Shown: in pieces, positions 33,468-42,671 of the stretch | Position numbering within the stretch: position 1 is the stretch's first letter | Layout of the letters: every line of letters begins with the position of its first letter | Assembly (NCBI RefSeq): GCF_001613325.1 | Contig: NZ_BDCD01000017.1 | Coordinates: 124,001-188,000, forward strand | DNA from: Nocardia yamanashiensis NBRC 100130 | Lineage (GTDB): Bacteria > Actinomycetota > Actinomycetes > Mycobacteriales > Mycobacteriaceae | Direction: 5' to 3' | Length of the DNA: 64,000 nt | The notes under the pieces: model-generated | Database searches by the model: none | What the model was told of the DNA's origin: nothing | Seen by the model: the letters and a program-made list of their open reading frames with translations, nothing else | Position numbers and translations under genes: made by a program

Positions 33468-34928
33468 ATGGCAATCGCACGCGCGCTGCTCATCGGCGGC
33501 GCCGAGACCCCCGCCCGCTCCGGCCGGACCACCGATGTGGTCAATCCCTACACGGGCGCGGTCTACGCCACCGTGGCTGCCGCGTCCGCCGCGGATGCGA
33601 CCGCGGCCGTGGACGCGGCGCAGGCGGCGTTCCCGGGCTGGGCCGCGTTCGCGCCGTTCGAACGCCGCGCGGTCTTCACCCGCGCCGCCGATCTGCTGGA
33701 GGAACGGGCCGCACAGGGCATCGCGCACATGGCGGGCGAGGTGGGCGGGGCCGCGCCGTGGGCCGGATTCAATGTCGCCCTGGCCGCCAATGTCTTTCGC
33801 GAGGCCGCGGCCGCCTGCACCGCCCCGCGCGGCGATGTGCTCGCCTCCGGGCAGCCCGGCGTGCTCGGCATGGCGGTCCGCGAACCGCTCGGCGTGGTGG
33901 CGGCTTTCGCCCCCTGGAACGCCCCGATCATCCTGTCCGCGCGCGCCGTGGCGGCGCCCCTGGCGGCCGGAAACACGGTGGTGCTCAAGGCGAGTGAGGC
34001 CGCGCCCATCTCCAGCGGCCTGTTGATCGCCGATGTGCTGCGCGCGGCCGGATTGCCCGACGGCGCGCTGAACGTGATCACCAACGATCCCGCCGACGCG
34101 CCCGAGCTCGCCCGCACGCTGATCGCCGACTCTCGCGTGCGCGCCGTCAATTTCACCGGGTCCACCACGGTCGGGCGCATCATCGGCACCCTGGCCGCCG
34201 AGCATCTCAAGCCCGCGGTGCTGGAATTGGGCGGTAAGAACTCGCTCATCGTCCTCGAAGACGCCGATATCGACTATGCGGTCCGCGCAACGGTTTTCGG
34301 CGCTTTCGCCAATTCCGGCCAGATCTGCATGTCGGCCGACCGGGTCCTGGTGCACGAGTCGCTGGCGGCGGAATTCCTGGACAAGCTGACCGCCGTGGTC
34401 GAAGCGCTGCCCACCGGCGATCCCGCCGACCCGCACACCGTCATCGGCCCGATGGTGAACCAGGCCGCCGCCCAGCGGGTTTCGGGCCTGGTCTCCGATG
34501 CCGTGGCCAAGGGCGCGACCGTCCGGGCGGGCGGCGGCGCGCCGCGGGGCGCGGTGCACCCGGCCACCGTCCTCACCGAGGTGCCGGCCGCCGCCGATAT
34601 CCACTACGCCGAAATCTTCGGCCCGGCGTGCGTCGTCGACACCTTCGCCACCGACGACGAGGCGATCGCCAAGGCGAACGACACCGAACACGCCCTCACC
34701 GCCGGGATTCTCACCGAGAACGCCACCCACGGCCTGCGGGTCGCCCAGCGTTTGCGCACCGGCATCGTGCACGTCAACGATCAGTCGGTCGGCGACGAAC
34801 CGCAGGCCCCCTTCGGCGGCGCGCTGAACTCCGGTTACGGCCGCTTCGGCGGGCGCTGGGGCATCGACGCGTTCTCCAACCTGCGCTGGCTGACCGTGGC
34901 CACCGAGCAGTTGCCGTTCCCGGGCTGA
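33468..34928 (+). CDS. vdh: aromatic aldehyde dehydrogenase (vanillin/4-hydroxybenzaldehyde type)
   Basis: A 486-residue NAD(P)-dependent aldehyde dehydrogenase. Key blocks: VAAFAPWNAPIILSARAVA (cofactor entry and the Asn of the oxyanion hole), NFTGSTTVGRIIG (Rossmann turn), AVLELGGKNSLIVLEDADID (general-base Glu) and FANSGQICMSADRVLVH (nucleophile Cys). The QxPFGGxxxSGYGRFGGRWG-like C-terminal block also fits vanillin dehydrogenases. In this pathway it turns the aldehyde from Ech into 4-hydroxybenzoate (or vanillate). ATG at 33468 follows GAGG. A hairpin terminator follows at 34942. Confidence 0.9.
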   Translation: MAIARALLIGGAETPARSGRTTDVVNPYTGAVYATVAAASAADATAAVDAAQAAFPGWAAFAPFERRAVFTRAADLLEERAAQGIAHMAGEVGGAAPWAGFNVALAANVFREAAAACTAPRGDVLASGQPGVLGMAVREPLGVVAAFAPWNAPIILSARAVAAPLAAGNTVVLKASEAAPISSGLLIADVLRAAGLPDGALNVITNDPADAPELARTLIADSRVRAVNFTGSTTVGRIIGTLAAEHLKPAVLELGGKNSLIVLEDADIDYAVRATVFGAFANSGQICMSADRVLVHESLAAEFLDKLTAVVEALPTGDPADPHTVIGPMVNQAAAQRVSGLVSDAVAKGATVRAGGGAPRGAVHPATVLTEVPAAADIHYAEIFGPACVVDTFATDDEAIAKANDTEHALTAGILTENATHGLRVAQRLRTGIVHVNDQSVGDEPQAPFGGALNSGYGRFGGRWGIDAFSNLRWLTVATEQLPFPG

Positions 34929-34941
34929 ATCGCATGAGGGG

Positions 34942-34969
34942 AAGCCCGGCGGCCGTGGCCGCCGGGCTT
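34942..34969. terminator. terminator after vdh
   Basis: A perfect 13-base-pair stem (arm AAGCCCGGCGGCC, loop GT) followed by TTCGG. The remaining 150 bases to the next start show nothing else I can name. Confidence 0.85.
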
Positions 34970-35120
34970 TCGGCGCTGCCCACCTCGCCCATGATCTGAC
35001 ATGCGTTCATTTCGGAATCGTGTCCACTGGACGGCTGACCATGATCTAATCGCGCCAACTCGGGTGCATCAGCGCCTCGATGACGATGTCGAGGGGCACC
35101 CGCAGTACGTGGGAGAAACG

Positions 35121-35984
35121 ATGGCGGACAGAAGAATGCAGCGTATGGCCGGGACGGTGGCCGCGTTCGCGGTGGCGGCCGGTTTCGCGGTGGCGGCGTT
35201 CCCCGGTACGGCCGCGGCCGCGCCCGGAACGATCACCTGGAGCGACGGGAACAGCAAGTTCACCCGGACCGTATCGAACGTGAATCCCGTGGTCGGCGAC
35301 ACCATCACCGTCACGACGACGTTCGAGCGCACCGGCATTCCGGTCGAGTACATCTACTCGGTCAAGGATCTGCACCCCGCCTGCCTGACCCCGGTCGCGG
35401 GCTCCGCCAAGATGGGCGGCGATCAGGTGCAGCTCGACACCTCGTCCTCGGACTGGGTGCGCGCGGAGTTCGGCATCACCAAATACCCGGTGTACCCGAA
35501 CATCAACCCCAAGTCCCAGACCTTCGAGGTGCAGTACAAGGTGGGCGTGAACTGCGCCCGCGACACCCCGCTGCCGACCTCCATGCACTACGGCGGGTCG
35601 CTCGGTGACGGCACCTACCAGAACAAGGGCCCGAACATCACGGTGTCCAGCGATGCCGTGTCCAGCACCGTGATCACCGATGTGACCGGGGCGAAGGTCG
35701 GGCAGTCCATCACCCTGGAGGCGACCGTGACGCCGGCCGGGGCGGGCGGCACCATCCAGTTCAAGGCCGGTGACAATGTGCTCGGCGACATCCCCGTCAA
35801 CGCCAACGGCAAGGCCACCTTCGTGTGGACGCCGGGCGCGGCGGGCGCGTACACCATCGGCGCCATCTTCTCCGGGCGCAGCGGCGTGGCCGGGTCCTCG
35901 ACCACCAAGGTCGTGAACGTGGCCGAGAAGCCCACCGATCCGACGCCGGACCCGAAGCCCAGCACCGGTTCCTTCGGTTCCTGA
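35121..35984 (+). CDS. secreted protein with C-terminal Ig-like domain
   Basis: A 287-residue exported protein. The signal peptide runs to about residue 34 (VAAFAVAAGFAVAAFPG, then TAAAAPG). Residues about 35-160 form an unrecognised beta-rich domain with two cysteines (HPACLTP, GVNCARD) and an EVQYKV strand; residues about 165-265 are a bacterial Ig-like repeat (GQSITLEATVTPAGAGGTIQ, then WTPGAAGAYTIGAIFSG). The tail is Pro/Lys/Thr-rich. ATG at 35121 has GGGAGA at the right distance. It interrupts the catabolic island without an evident link to it. Confidence 0.83.
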   Translation: MADRRMQRMAGTVAAFAVAAGFAVAAFPGTAAAAPGTITWSDGNSKFTRTVSNVNPVVGDTITVTTTFERTGIPVEYIYSVKDLHPACLTPVAGSAKMGGDQVQLDTSSSDWVRAEFGITKYPVYPNINPKSQTFEVQYKVGVNCARDTPLPTSMHYGGSLGDGTYQNKGPNITVSSDAVSSTVITDVTGAKVGQSITLEATVTPAGAGGTIQFKAGDNVLGDIPVNANGKATFVWTPGAAGAYTIGAIFSGRSGVAGSSTTKVVNVAEKPTDPTPDPKPSTGSFGS

Positions 35985-35991
35985 TTCGCGG

Positions 35992-36022
35992 AATGCCCGG
36001 CCCCGGGTAGGGGCCGGGCATT
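35992..36022. terminator. bidirectional terminator at the end of the pca operon
   Basis: A perfect 13-base-pair stem (arm AATGCCCGGCCCC, loop GGGTA) between the convergent Ig-like gene and pcaC; it ends the - strand pob-pca operon. Confidence 0.85.
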
Positions 36023-36065
36023 GCCATGCCGATCGCCGGTCCCGGGTTCGTGCCCGGGAGCGGGA

Positions 36066-36458
36066 TCACTCGGCGCCGGCGGAGATTTCCGCGAGCACCC
36101 GTTCCGCCACCGCGAAAGCGGTGTTGGCCTTGGGGATTCCCGAATACGGGGCGGTGTGCAGCAGCACCTCGCTGATCTCGGCCTCGGTCAGGCCGTTGCG
36201 GACGGCGGCGCGCACGTGCATGGCCAGTTCCTCGTCGCAGCCGAGCGCCGTGAGCAGCGCCAAGGTGACGGCGCTGCGCATGCGGCGATCCAGACCGGGC
36301 CGGGTCCAGACCTCACCCCAGGCCGCCCGGGTGAGATATTCCTGGAAGGGCCTGGTGAATTCGCTGGTGCGGGCCTGCGCGCGGTCCACGTGGGCATCGC
36401 CCAGGACGGCGCGGCGCACCGCCATGCCGGCCTCGGTATTCGGGGATTCGTCGGTCAT
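36066..36458 (-). CDS. pcaC: 4-carboxymuconolactone decarboxylase
   Basis: A 130-residue all-helical enzyme of the CMD family; it decarboxylates 4-carboxymuconolactone to 3-oxoadipate enol-lactone. Typical blocks are FQEYLTRAAWGEVWTRPGLD, RMRSAVTLALLTALGCDEEL and HVRAAVRNGLTEAEISEVLL, and length is standard for a stand-alone PcaC. In many actinobacteria PcaC is fused to PcaD (PcaL); here it is separate and PcaD is fused elsewhere. Its ATG overlaps the pcaBD stop as ATGA, so translation is coupled. Last gene of the operon. Confidence 0.92.
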   Translation of the reverse strand: MTDESPNTEAGMAVRRAVLGDAHVDRAQARTSEFTRPFQEYLTRAAWGEVWTRPGLDRRMRSAVTLALLTALGCDEELAMHVRAAVRNGLTEAEISEVLLHTAPYSGIPKANTAFAVAERVLAEISAGAE

Positions 36459-38635
36459 GGGATCCGCCTCAGTTGGTCGATGATCAGGGGAAGAAAACGT
36501 TCGGGCTGCTCGACGGTGCCCAAATGAGCCGCGCCGTCGATCGATTCGAACCGCGCGCCGGGAATGCGAGCCGCGATGTCCCGGCCGTGCTCCGGCGGGA
36601 AGGCCGGATCCTGCTCCGTGGACAGGACCAGCGTCGGCGCGCCGATCCGAGCCAGCTCGGCGCTGAGGTCCAGCCCCGCCAGCGCCTCACAACAGGCCGC
36701 GTAGCCTTCCGGCGGCGTATCCATAGTCAATTCCCGCATCCGCGTGGTGATTTCGGGATGAGCGGCGCGCCACTGCGGCGTGAACCAGCGCGCCACACTG
36801 GCTTCCGCGATCTCACCCATACCTTCGGCCCGCGCCTTGGCCGCGCGTTCGATCCATCCGGCGGCATTGCCCGGCCGGGCCGAGGTGCAGCACGCGACCA
36901 GCCCGCGCACCCGATGCGGGCGGTGCGCGGCCAGCCACATGGCGGTCATGCCGCCGAGCGAAACCCCCACCAGATGCGCGGATTCGACTCCCAGCCAATC
37001 CAACAGCGCTTCCACATCCGCCCCCAGATCCGCGAGCCGATACGGTCCCGCCGGTACCGGCGAATCCCCATGTCCGCGAGCATCGAACCGAATCACCCGA
37101 AACCCGTTGTCCACCAGCGGCTGCACATACGAATCCCAAATCCGCATATCACTGCCGAGCGCATTCAGCAGAACGACGGGCGTTCCCCCGGCCTCACCGC
37201 GAACATCGGCACGCACCTCGACAGCGCGCGCCCGCACTCCGGCATCCCCACCACCGGAATCGCCCCCGTGCGAACGACCGGAACGGGCGGTGGAGTCGAT
37301 GCCGCGCCGCCGGTGTGCGGCCAGGGCGCGTTCGGCGAAGACGCGAGCGCTGCCGAGATAGGACGACGGTTCGAGGAGTGCCCCGACCCGGGTGCGATCC
37401 AGGTGCGGAGCGAGCAGCGGGTGAGTCAGCAGCAGATCGGCGAACGCACCGCAGCCGTCCGCGGCACGGAGGGCGCACGCCGTCACCGCGTCGTGGGCGG
37501 CGAGCCTGCCCACCACGGGCGCCAGTGCGGCGGTGACCTGCTCGGACATGAGCAGACCACCGGTTCGGGCCAGGTTCCGGCGCATGGTGCGGGGATGAAC
37601 CCGCAAGCGGGACAGGCTGACTCGCAGCCAATGCAGGGCGGATCCGGTGCAGCGCAGCAGCTCGGTGAGCGGGCGCCACTCGGCGTGCCAGCTCCCGGCC
37701 GCGCGTTGCTGCTCGTGCGCCGAAGCGGCGAGCAGTGTCGCCACCAGCCCCGGGGCCTGCGCGGCGGCGGCAACGGCACTCACCGCCGCGATCGGGTTGC
37801 GCTTGTGCGGCATGGTGCTGGATCCGCCCGCACCCTCCGCGATTTCGGAGACTTCGCCGATCTCGGTCTGGGCGAGCAAGGTGAGGTCGCGGGCCACCTT
37901 CGCCACGACTGCCGCGAGCGCGCCCAGGGCCGCGGCCAGTTCGGCGATGCGGACCCGGTCGGTGTGCCAGGGCAGGCCGGGATCCGTGAGGTCGAGACGG
38001 CGGGCATAGGCCGTCAGGACGTCGGGACCGGCCGGGCCGAGGGCGGCGAGAGTCCCTACCGCTCCGCCCAATTGGACGGCCAGGCGCTCGCGCTGCACCC
38101 GTCCGAGCTGGTCGGCGGCGGATTCCAGGGACGAGAGCCAGCCGCCCGCAGTGAGACCGAAGGTGACGGGCAGGGCCTGCTGGAGCAGACTGCGCCCGAC
38201 CTGTGGCGTGCACATGTGCTGTTCGGTCAACCCGGCCAGCATGGTGCGGCAGGCGGTCACATCATCCCAGCAGGCGTCGATGACACGATCCGCCACCAGC
38301 ATGGCGGCGGTGTCCATGATGTCCTGGCTGGTCGCGCCCAAGTGGACCGCGCCGGCTGCTTCCCGGTCCGCGACGCGAGCGGTCAGAGCCCGTACCAGCG
38401 GCGCCGCGGGGTTGCCGATACCCGTTGCCGCATGGCCGATTTCGGCGGCATGGTAGAGGTCGGCCCGGCAGACCGAGGCGATCGCGGCGGCATGCTCCAG
38501 GGGGATCAGCCCGGTATCGGCCTGCGCCCAGGCCAGTCCCGCCTCCGCGTCCAGCAACGCCTGCAGCCATGCGGCGTCCCCGGTGGCCCGCGCCGCGGGA
38601 CCGGCCGTCTGCAACGGGCCGAACAGGTCAGACAT
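36455..38635 (-). CDS. pcaBD: fused 3-carboxymuconate cycloisomerase and 3-oxoadipate enol-lactonase
   Basis: A 726-residue fusion. Residues 1-440 are PcaB of the fumarase/aspartase superfamily (GATSQDIMDTAAM, signature GSSTMPHKRNPIA at 271-283 with the mobile catalytic Ser loop); it lactonises 3-carboxy-cis,cis-muconate. A Gly/Ser/Arg-rich linker spans about 442-470. Residues 475-726 are the alpha/beta hydrolase PcaD (FDARGHGDSPVP, nucleophile elbow VGVSLGG with Ser559, STEQDPAFP with Asp, GAAHLGTVEQP with His), which opens the enol-lactone to 3-oxoadipate. Both active sites look complete and there is no stop or frameshift in the linker. PcaC acts between the two fused steps but is a separate protein. 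It overlaps pcaG by 8 bases. Confidence 0.9.
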   Translation of the reverse strand: MSDLFGPLQTAGPAARATGDAAWLQALLDAEAGLAWAQADTGLIPLEHAAAIASVCRADLYHAAEIGHAATGIGNPAAPLVRALTARVADREAAGAVHLGATSQDIMDTAAMLVADRVIDACWDDVTACRTMLAGLTEQHMCTPQVGRSLLQQALPVTFGLTAGGWLSSLESAADQLGRVQRERLAVQLGGAVGTLAALGPAGPDVLTAYARRLDLTDPGLPWHTDRVRIAELAAALGALAAVVAKVARDLTLLAQTEIGEVSEIAEGAGGSSTMPHKRNPIAAVSAVAAAAQAPGLVATLLAASAHEQQRAAGSWHAEWRPLTELLRCTGSALHWLRVSLSRLRVHPRTMRRNLARTGGLLMSEQVTAALAPVVGRLAAHDAVTACALRAADGCGAFADLLLTHPLLAPHLDRTRVGALLEPSSYLGSARVFAERALAAHRRRGIDSTARSGRSHGGDSGGGDAGVRARAVEVRADVRGEAGGTPVVLLNALGSDMRIWDSYVQPLVDNGFRVIRFDARGHGDSPVPAGPYRLADLGADVEALLDWLGVESAHLVGVSLGGMTAMWLAAHRPHRVRGLVACCTSARPGNAAGWIERAAKARAEGMGEIAEASVARWFTPQWRAAHPEITTRMRELTMDTPPEGYAACCEALAGLDLSAELARIGAPTLVLSTEQDPAFPPEHGRDIAARIPGARFESIDGAAHLGTVEQPERFLPLIIDQLRRIP

Positions 38636-39185
38636 CGAAGAACACCGTTTCGTCCGGGCCTTGCAGGCGGATGTCGAAGCGGTAGTCGTCGCCGTCCGGG
38701 CGGGCGAGGAGGGTGGCGCGACGTTGTGCCGGAACGGAATTCAGCACCGGATCGAGGTCGTTCGCGGACGCGAAGTCGGGGAAGTAGACGCGGGAGACCA
38801 CGCGTTGCAGCAGGCCGCGGGCGAAGATCGACATGTCCAGGTGTGGTGCTTGAGCGGCTTCTCCCGGGCCTGGGAGCGCGCCGGGATGCACCGTGTAGAT
38901 GGCGAATTCGCCGGGGCGCGTGTCGCTGCGGCCGAAACCGCGCCAGCCGGTGGCGTTTTCGCGGGGATCGTCGGGGTGGGTGAAGCGGCCGGCAGGATCG
39001 GCCTGCCAGGTTTCGACCAGTGCGTCCGGCAGGACCTGGCCCGCGCCGTCCAGAATCCGCCCACGCAGCCAGAAGCCGCCCGGCGTCCCCTCCGGCACTA
39101 CGAAAGCGCCGTCCGGCCAGGTCAATCCGATGTGCAGGTAGGGTCCGACGGTCTGCCACGGGGTCGACGGGAAAAAGTCAGTCAT
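38628..39185 (-). CDS. pcaG: protocatechuate 3,4-dioxygenase alpha subunit
   Basis: A 185-residue intradiol dioxygenase subunit with blocks PSTPWQTVGPYLHIGL, VPEGTPGGFWLRGRILDGAG, ALVETWQADPAGRFTHPDD and HLDMSIFARGLLQRVVSRVY. It lacks the full iron-ligand set (where PcaH has HIHFS this has HLDMS), as expected for alpha. It forms the (alpha-beta)n Fe(III) enzyme with PcaH that splits protocatechuate between its hydroxyls. ATG at 39185 overlaps the pcaH stop region by 8 bases. Confidence 0.93.
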   Translation of the reverse strand: MTDFFPSTPWQTVGPYLHIGLTWPDGAFVVPEGTPGGFWLRGRILDGAGQVLPDALVETWQADPAGRFTHPDDPRENATGWRGFGRSDTRPGEFAIYTVHPGALPGPGEAAQAPHLDMSIFARGLLQRVVSRVYFPDFASANDLDPVLNSVPAQRRATLLARPDGDDYRFDIRLQGPDETVFFDV

Positions 39186-39903
39186 CGTGCGGCTCCTCGA
39201 AGGGGGTGGCGACGCGGCCGCGCAGCACGATGTCGAATTCGAAGGCGAGGGCCCATTCCGGGCGGGTGCGTTCCAGGTTGAAACGCGAAACCAGCCGGGG
39301 GCGGGCGGCTTCCGGCACCGAGTTGTAGATGGGGTCCTGCGCGAACAGCGGGTCGTCTTCGAAGTACATCTGGGTGACCAGGCGCTGGGTGAACGCCCGC
39401 CCGAACACCGAGAAGTGGATGTGCGCGGGCCGCCAGGCGTTGTCGTGATTCCGCCACGGATACGCGCCGGGTTTGATGGTGGTGAACTCGTAGCGGCCCT
39501 GGGCGTCGGTGAGGGTGCGGCCGACACCGGAGAAGTTGGGGTCCAGCGCCGACGGCCAGCGGTCGCCGGTGTGGCGGTAGCGTCCGCCCGCGTTCGCCTG
39601 CCAGATCTCCAGCAGGGCGTCGGGCACCGGGCGGCCGTCACCGTCGAGCAGGCGGCCGAACAGCAGGATGCGCTGGCCGATCGGCTCGCCCGCGTGCTGG
39701 GCGGTCAGATCGTTGTCGGTGGCGGCGATGCGCCCGGGTCCGAGCAGCGGGCCGGTCACTTCGGTCAGCAGTTGCGGGAGCAGCACCAGCGGCTGGGACG
39801 GATGCCGCAGTTCGGTGGCGCGATAGTCCGGAAAGTGCAGGGGCGGATGGGTTTCCGCCGGATCCGGCCGATAGCCGGGCGGGATCCGCAAGGGTGTCGT
39901 CAT
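39178..39903 (-). CDS. pcaH: protocatechuate 3,4-dioxygenase beta subunit
   Basis: A 241-residue intradiol dioxygenase beta subunit that holds the catalytic Fe(III). Ligands by family position: Tyr in NAGGRYRHTGD, Tyr in KPGAYPWRNHD, and both His of RPAHIHFSVFG. The N-terminal block DNDLTAQHAGEPIGQRILL is diagnostic for PcaH. ATG at 39903, 16 bases after the pcaF stop, the only true gap in the operon. Confidence 0.95.
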   Translation of the reverse strand: MTTPLRIPPGYRPDPAETHPPLHFPDYRATELRHPSQPLVLLPQLLTEVTGPLLGPGRIAATDNDLTAQHAGEPIGQRILLFGRLLDGDGRPVPDALLEIWQANAGGRYRHTGDRWPSALDPNFSGVGRTLTDAQGRYEFTTIKPGAYPWRNHDNAWRPAHIHFSVFGRAFTQRLVTQMYFEDDPLFAQDPIYNSVPEAARPRLVSRFNLERTRPEWALAFEFDIVLRGRVATPFEEPHDD

Positions 39904-39919
39904 TGCTCTCTTCCGATCG

Positions 39920-41095
39920 TCATGCTTCCAGGACCAGGGCCAGGCCCTGTCCCACGCCGATGCACAGGGCCGCCAGCCCGTAACCGCCGCCGCGTTCGCG
40001 CAACCGCCGCGCCAGGGTGGTGACGATGCGCGCCCCCGACGCCCCGAGCGGATGGCCGATGGCGATCGCGCCGCCGTCCACATTGACCAGCTCCGGATCC
40101 AGCTCCGGCCAGTCCGCCAGGCAGGCCAGCGATTGCGCGGCGAACGCCTCGTTCAGTTCCACCGCGACCAGGTCCGCCCAGCCGATACCCGCACGGCGCA
40201 AGGCGATTTCGGCCGCCCGGGTGGGCCCGATGCCGAACACGTCCGGGTCCACGCCCGCCGCGCCGCGACCGGCGATGCGCGCCAGGGGTTTCCGCCCGAG
40301 CCGGTCGGCGGCGGCCGCGTCGCCCAGCAGCAGCGCCGCCGCGCCGTCACTCAGTGGTGAAGCATTGCCGGCGGTCACGGTACCGTCGGTCCGGAACGAA
40401 GCCCGCAGCGCCGCAAGCTTTTCCGTCGTCGTATCGGCCCGGATCGATTCGTCCCGAGTCAGCTCGACACCCGGCGGCACGCTCACCTCACCGGCGAACC
40501 GCCCCTCGGTCCAGGCGCGCGCGGCATTGCGGTGACTGCGCGCCGCGAACTCGTCCTGCGCCGCGCGATCGATCCCGTACCGTTCCGCGAGCAGTTCGGT
40601 CGATTCGCCGAGCGAGATCGTCCACTGTCCCGGCATGCGCGGATTCACCAGCCGCCAGCCCAGCGTGGTCGAGTGCAGGGTCTCGTTGCCGGCCGGAAAA
40701 CCCTTGCCGGGCTTGGTCATCACCCATGGGGCGCGGCTCATGGATTCCACGCCGCCCGCCACCACCAGCCCGGCGTCACCGACCGCGATGGTGCGCGAGG
40801 CCTGGAACACCGCGTCCAGGCTGGACCCGCACAGCCGGTTCACCGTCGTGCCCGGCACCGTGGTCGGCCAGTCCGCCAGCAGCGCCGCCATCCGCGCCAC
40901 ATTGCGATTGTCCTCACCGGCCTGATTGGCCGCGCCGAACACCACATCGCCGACCTCGGCCGGATCCAGCCCGGTGCGCCGGCCCAGCTCGCCCAGCACA
41001 TGCGCCGCCAGATCGTCCGGCCGCAGCGCCGACAACGCACCGCCGTAGCGCCCGAAAGGCGTTCGCACACCGTCGATCACAAACACGTCGTTCAT
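39920..41095 (-). CDS. pcaF: 3-oxoadipyl-CoA thiolase
   Basis: A 391-residue thiolase that splits 3-oxoadipyl-CoA into succinyl-CoA and acetyl-CoA. Active residues: nucleophile Cys in TVNRLCGSSLDAV, His in IAIGHPLGASGARIV and the second Cys in GLAALCIGVGQGLAL. The FVIDGVRTPFGRYGGALS start and VVAGGVESMSRAPWV block are typical of PcaF/PaaJ. Start ATG overlaps the pcaJ stop. Clear by family and by operon position after pcaIJ. Confidence 0.94.
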   Translation of the reverse strand: MNDVFVIDGVRTPFGRYGGALSALRPDDLAAHVLGELGRRTGLDPAEVGDVVFGAANQAGEDNRNVARMAALLADWPTTVPGTTVNRLCGSSLDAVFQASRTIAVGDAGLVVAGGVESMSRAPWVMTKPGKGFPAGNETLHSTTLGWRLVNPRMPGQWTISLGESTELLAERYGIDRAAQDEFAARSHRNAARAWTEGRFAGEVSVPPGVELTRDESIRADTTTEKLAALRASFRTDGTVTAGNASPLSDGAAALLLGDAAAADRLGRKPLARIAGRGAAGVDPDVFGIGPTRAAEIALRRAGIGWADLVAVELNEAFAAQSLACLADWPELDPELVNVDGGAIAIGHPLGASGARIVTTLARRLRERGGGYGLAALCIGVGQGLALVLEA

Positions 41096-41859
41096 CGCGC
41101 CGCCTCCAGCGCACGCAGCGCCGCCAGCTCCGCGGCGGTCGGCGGCGGCGTCACGCCGAGGTCGGCGGCGACCCGCAGCGGCCAGCCGGTCGCGGCGATC
41201 ACCTGCGCGACGGTGACGCCGGGATGGACGGCGGTCAGGGTGAGTTCCCGGGTCTCCGGATCCGGCCGCATCACACCGAGATCGGTGATGACGGTCGTCG
41301 GCCCGGCCCCGCGCAGCCCCAGCGCCGCCCGGTCCCCCGGCCCGCGCCCGTGCCCGACCGAGGTCACGAAGTCGACCCGGTCCACGAAGCTGCGGCGGCT
41401 CTGCCGGGTCACCACGAAGATCTCCCCGCAGGAGGCCGCGATCTCGGGCGCACCGCCCGCACCGGGCAACCGCACCTTCGGATCGCCGTACTCGCCGATC
41501 ACGGTGGTGTTGATATTGCCGTACCGATCCAGTTGCGCCGCACCGAGAAACCCGATGTCGATGCGCCCGGCCTGCAGCCAGTAGTTGAACATCTCGGGCA
41601 CGCTCACCACCGCGTCCGCGGTCTCGGCCAGGATGCCGTCGCCGATGGAAGCCGGCAGCCGTCCCGGCTTCGCGCCGATCGCCCCGGACTCGTAGATCAG
41701 CACCAGGTCCGGCGCGTGCGTACGCCGCGCCAGATTGGCCGCGGTGGAGGGCAATCCGATGCCCACGAACACCCGCCGGTCACCGCCCAGGGCCCGCGCC
41801 GCCGCGATGGACATCATCTCGTCGGCGGTGTACTCCGCCTGCTGTGCCGCCGTGGTCAT
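41092..41859 (-). CDS. pcaJ: 3-oxoadipate CoA-transferase subunit B
   Basis: A 255-residue beta subunit of a family I CoA-transferase, which moves CoA from succinyl-CoA to 3-oxoadipate. The catalytic Glu lies in LVLIYESGAIGAKP; VFVGIGLPSTAANLARR and GFLGAAQLDRYGNINTTVIG are also characteristic. ATG at 41859 overlaps the pcaI stop as ATGA. Confidence 0.92.
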   Translation of the reverse strand: MTTAAQQAEYTADEMMSIAAARALGGDRRVFVGIGLPSTAANLARRTHAPDLVLIYESGAIGAKPGRLPASIGDGILAETADAVVSVPEMFNYWLQAGRIDIGFLGAAQLDRYGNINTTVIGEYGDPKVRLPGAGGAPEIAASCGEIFVVTRQSRRSFVDRVDFVTSVGHGRGPGDRAALGLRGAGPTTVITDLGVMRPDPETRELTLTAVHPGVTVAQVIAATGWPLRVAADLGVTPPPTAAELAALRALEAAR

Positions 41860-42671
41860 GACGAAACCTCCTGCGCCCGGATCTCGTTCACCCAGTCCTG
41901 GAACCGGCCCGGGTCGCGGCCGATCGGGTCCCAGCGCGTGTAGGCGTCGTTGTCGCGCTCGTAGTAGTCCTGGGCGTAGGACGGCCGCGCACCGCCGGGC
42001 ACCACCGCGACGGCGCTGATCACCCACTGCGGCAGCACGATCGCGCCCGGAACGGGCGTCAGCTCGTCCACCACTTCCTCCACCGTGACCAGGCTGCGCC
42101 GGGCCGCCAGCACGGCTTCCTTCTGCACCCCGAGCAGCCCCCACAGCTGGACATTGCCGTGCCGGTCCGCGCGCTGAGCGTGGATCACCGTCACGTCCGG
42201 GTTCAGCGCGGGCACCGCCGCCAGCCGCTCCCCGGTGAACGGGCAGGTGATGAATTCGATGCTCGGCGTGACCTTCGCCAGATCCGTTCCGGCGTAACCG
42301 CGCAGCACCGCGAACGGCAGTCCGGAAGCGCCCGCGACATAGCGATTGGCCATGCCCGCGTGGCTGTGCTCCTCGATCTGCAGCGGATGCGGCCGCCCGT
42401 GCTGCACCGCTTCCCGGAACCGGTGCAGCGAGCCGACGCCCGGATTGCCGCCCCAGGAGAAGATCAGCTTGCGCGCGCAGCCCGCCCCGATCAGCTGGTC
42501 GTACACCAGATCCGGGGTCATGCGCACCAGGGTCAGATCCCGTTTGCCCTGCCGGACGATCTCGTGCCCGGCGGCCATCGGAATCAGATGCGTGAAGCCC
42601 TCCAGCGCGACGGTCGACCCGTCGGTCACCAGTTCCGCGACGGCCGCGCGCAAGGTCCGGAACTCAGCCAT
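41856..42671 (-). CDS. pcaI: 3-oxoadipate CoA-transferase subunit A
   Basis: A 271-residue alpha subunit, partner of PcaJ. Family blocks are DGSTVALEGFTHLIPMAAGH, FSWGGNPGVGSLHRFREA, FITCPFTGERLAAVPALNPD and VIHAQRADRHGNVQLWG (the RAD..GN pattern). It is somewhat longer than the E. coli-type alpha subunit, similar to the glutaconate-transferase-like PcaI of actinobacteria. ATG 42671; overlaps pobA by 8 bases. Confidence 0.9.
   Translation of the reverse strand: MAEFRTLRAAVAELVTDGSTVALEGFTHLIPMAAGHEIVRQGKRDLTLVRMTPDLVYDQLIGAGCARKLIFSWGGNPGVGSLHRFREAVQHGRPHPLQIEEHSHAGMANRYVAGASGLPFAVLRGYAGTDLAKVTPSIEFITCPFTGERLAAVPALNPDVTVIHAQRADRHGNVQLWGLLGVQKEAVLAARRSLVTVEEVVDELTPVPGAIVLPQWVISAVAVVPGGARPSYAQDYYERDNDAYTRWDPIGRDPGRFQDWVNEIRAQEVSS

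Noticed and set aside
36455..38635. The PcaB-PcaD fusion as a read-through artefact of two genes
   Set aside because: The frame is continuous through a normal low-complexity linker, no internal ribosome binding site with a start is evident before the PcaD part, and codon bias is unchanged, so I keep it as a true fusion.
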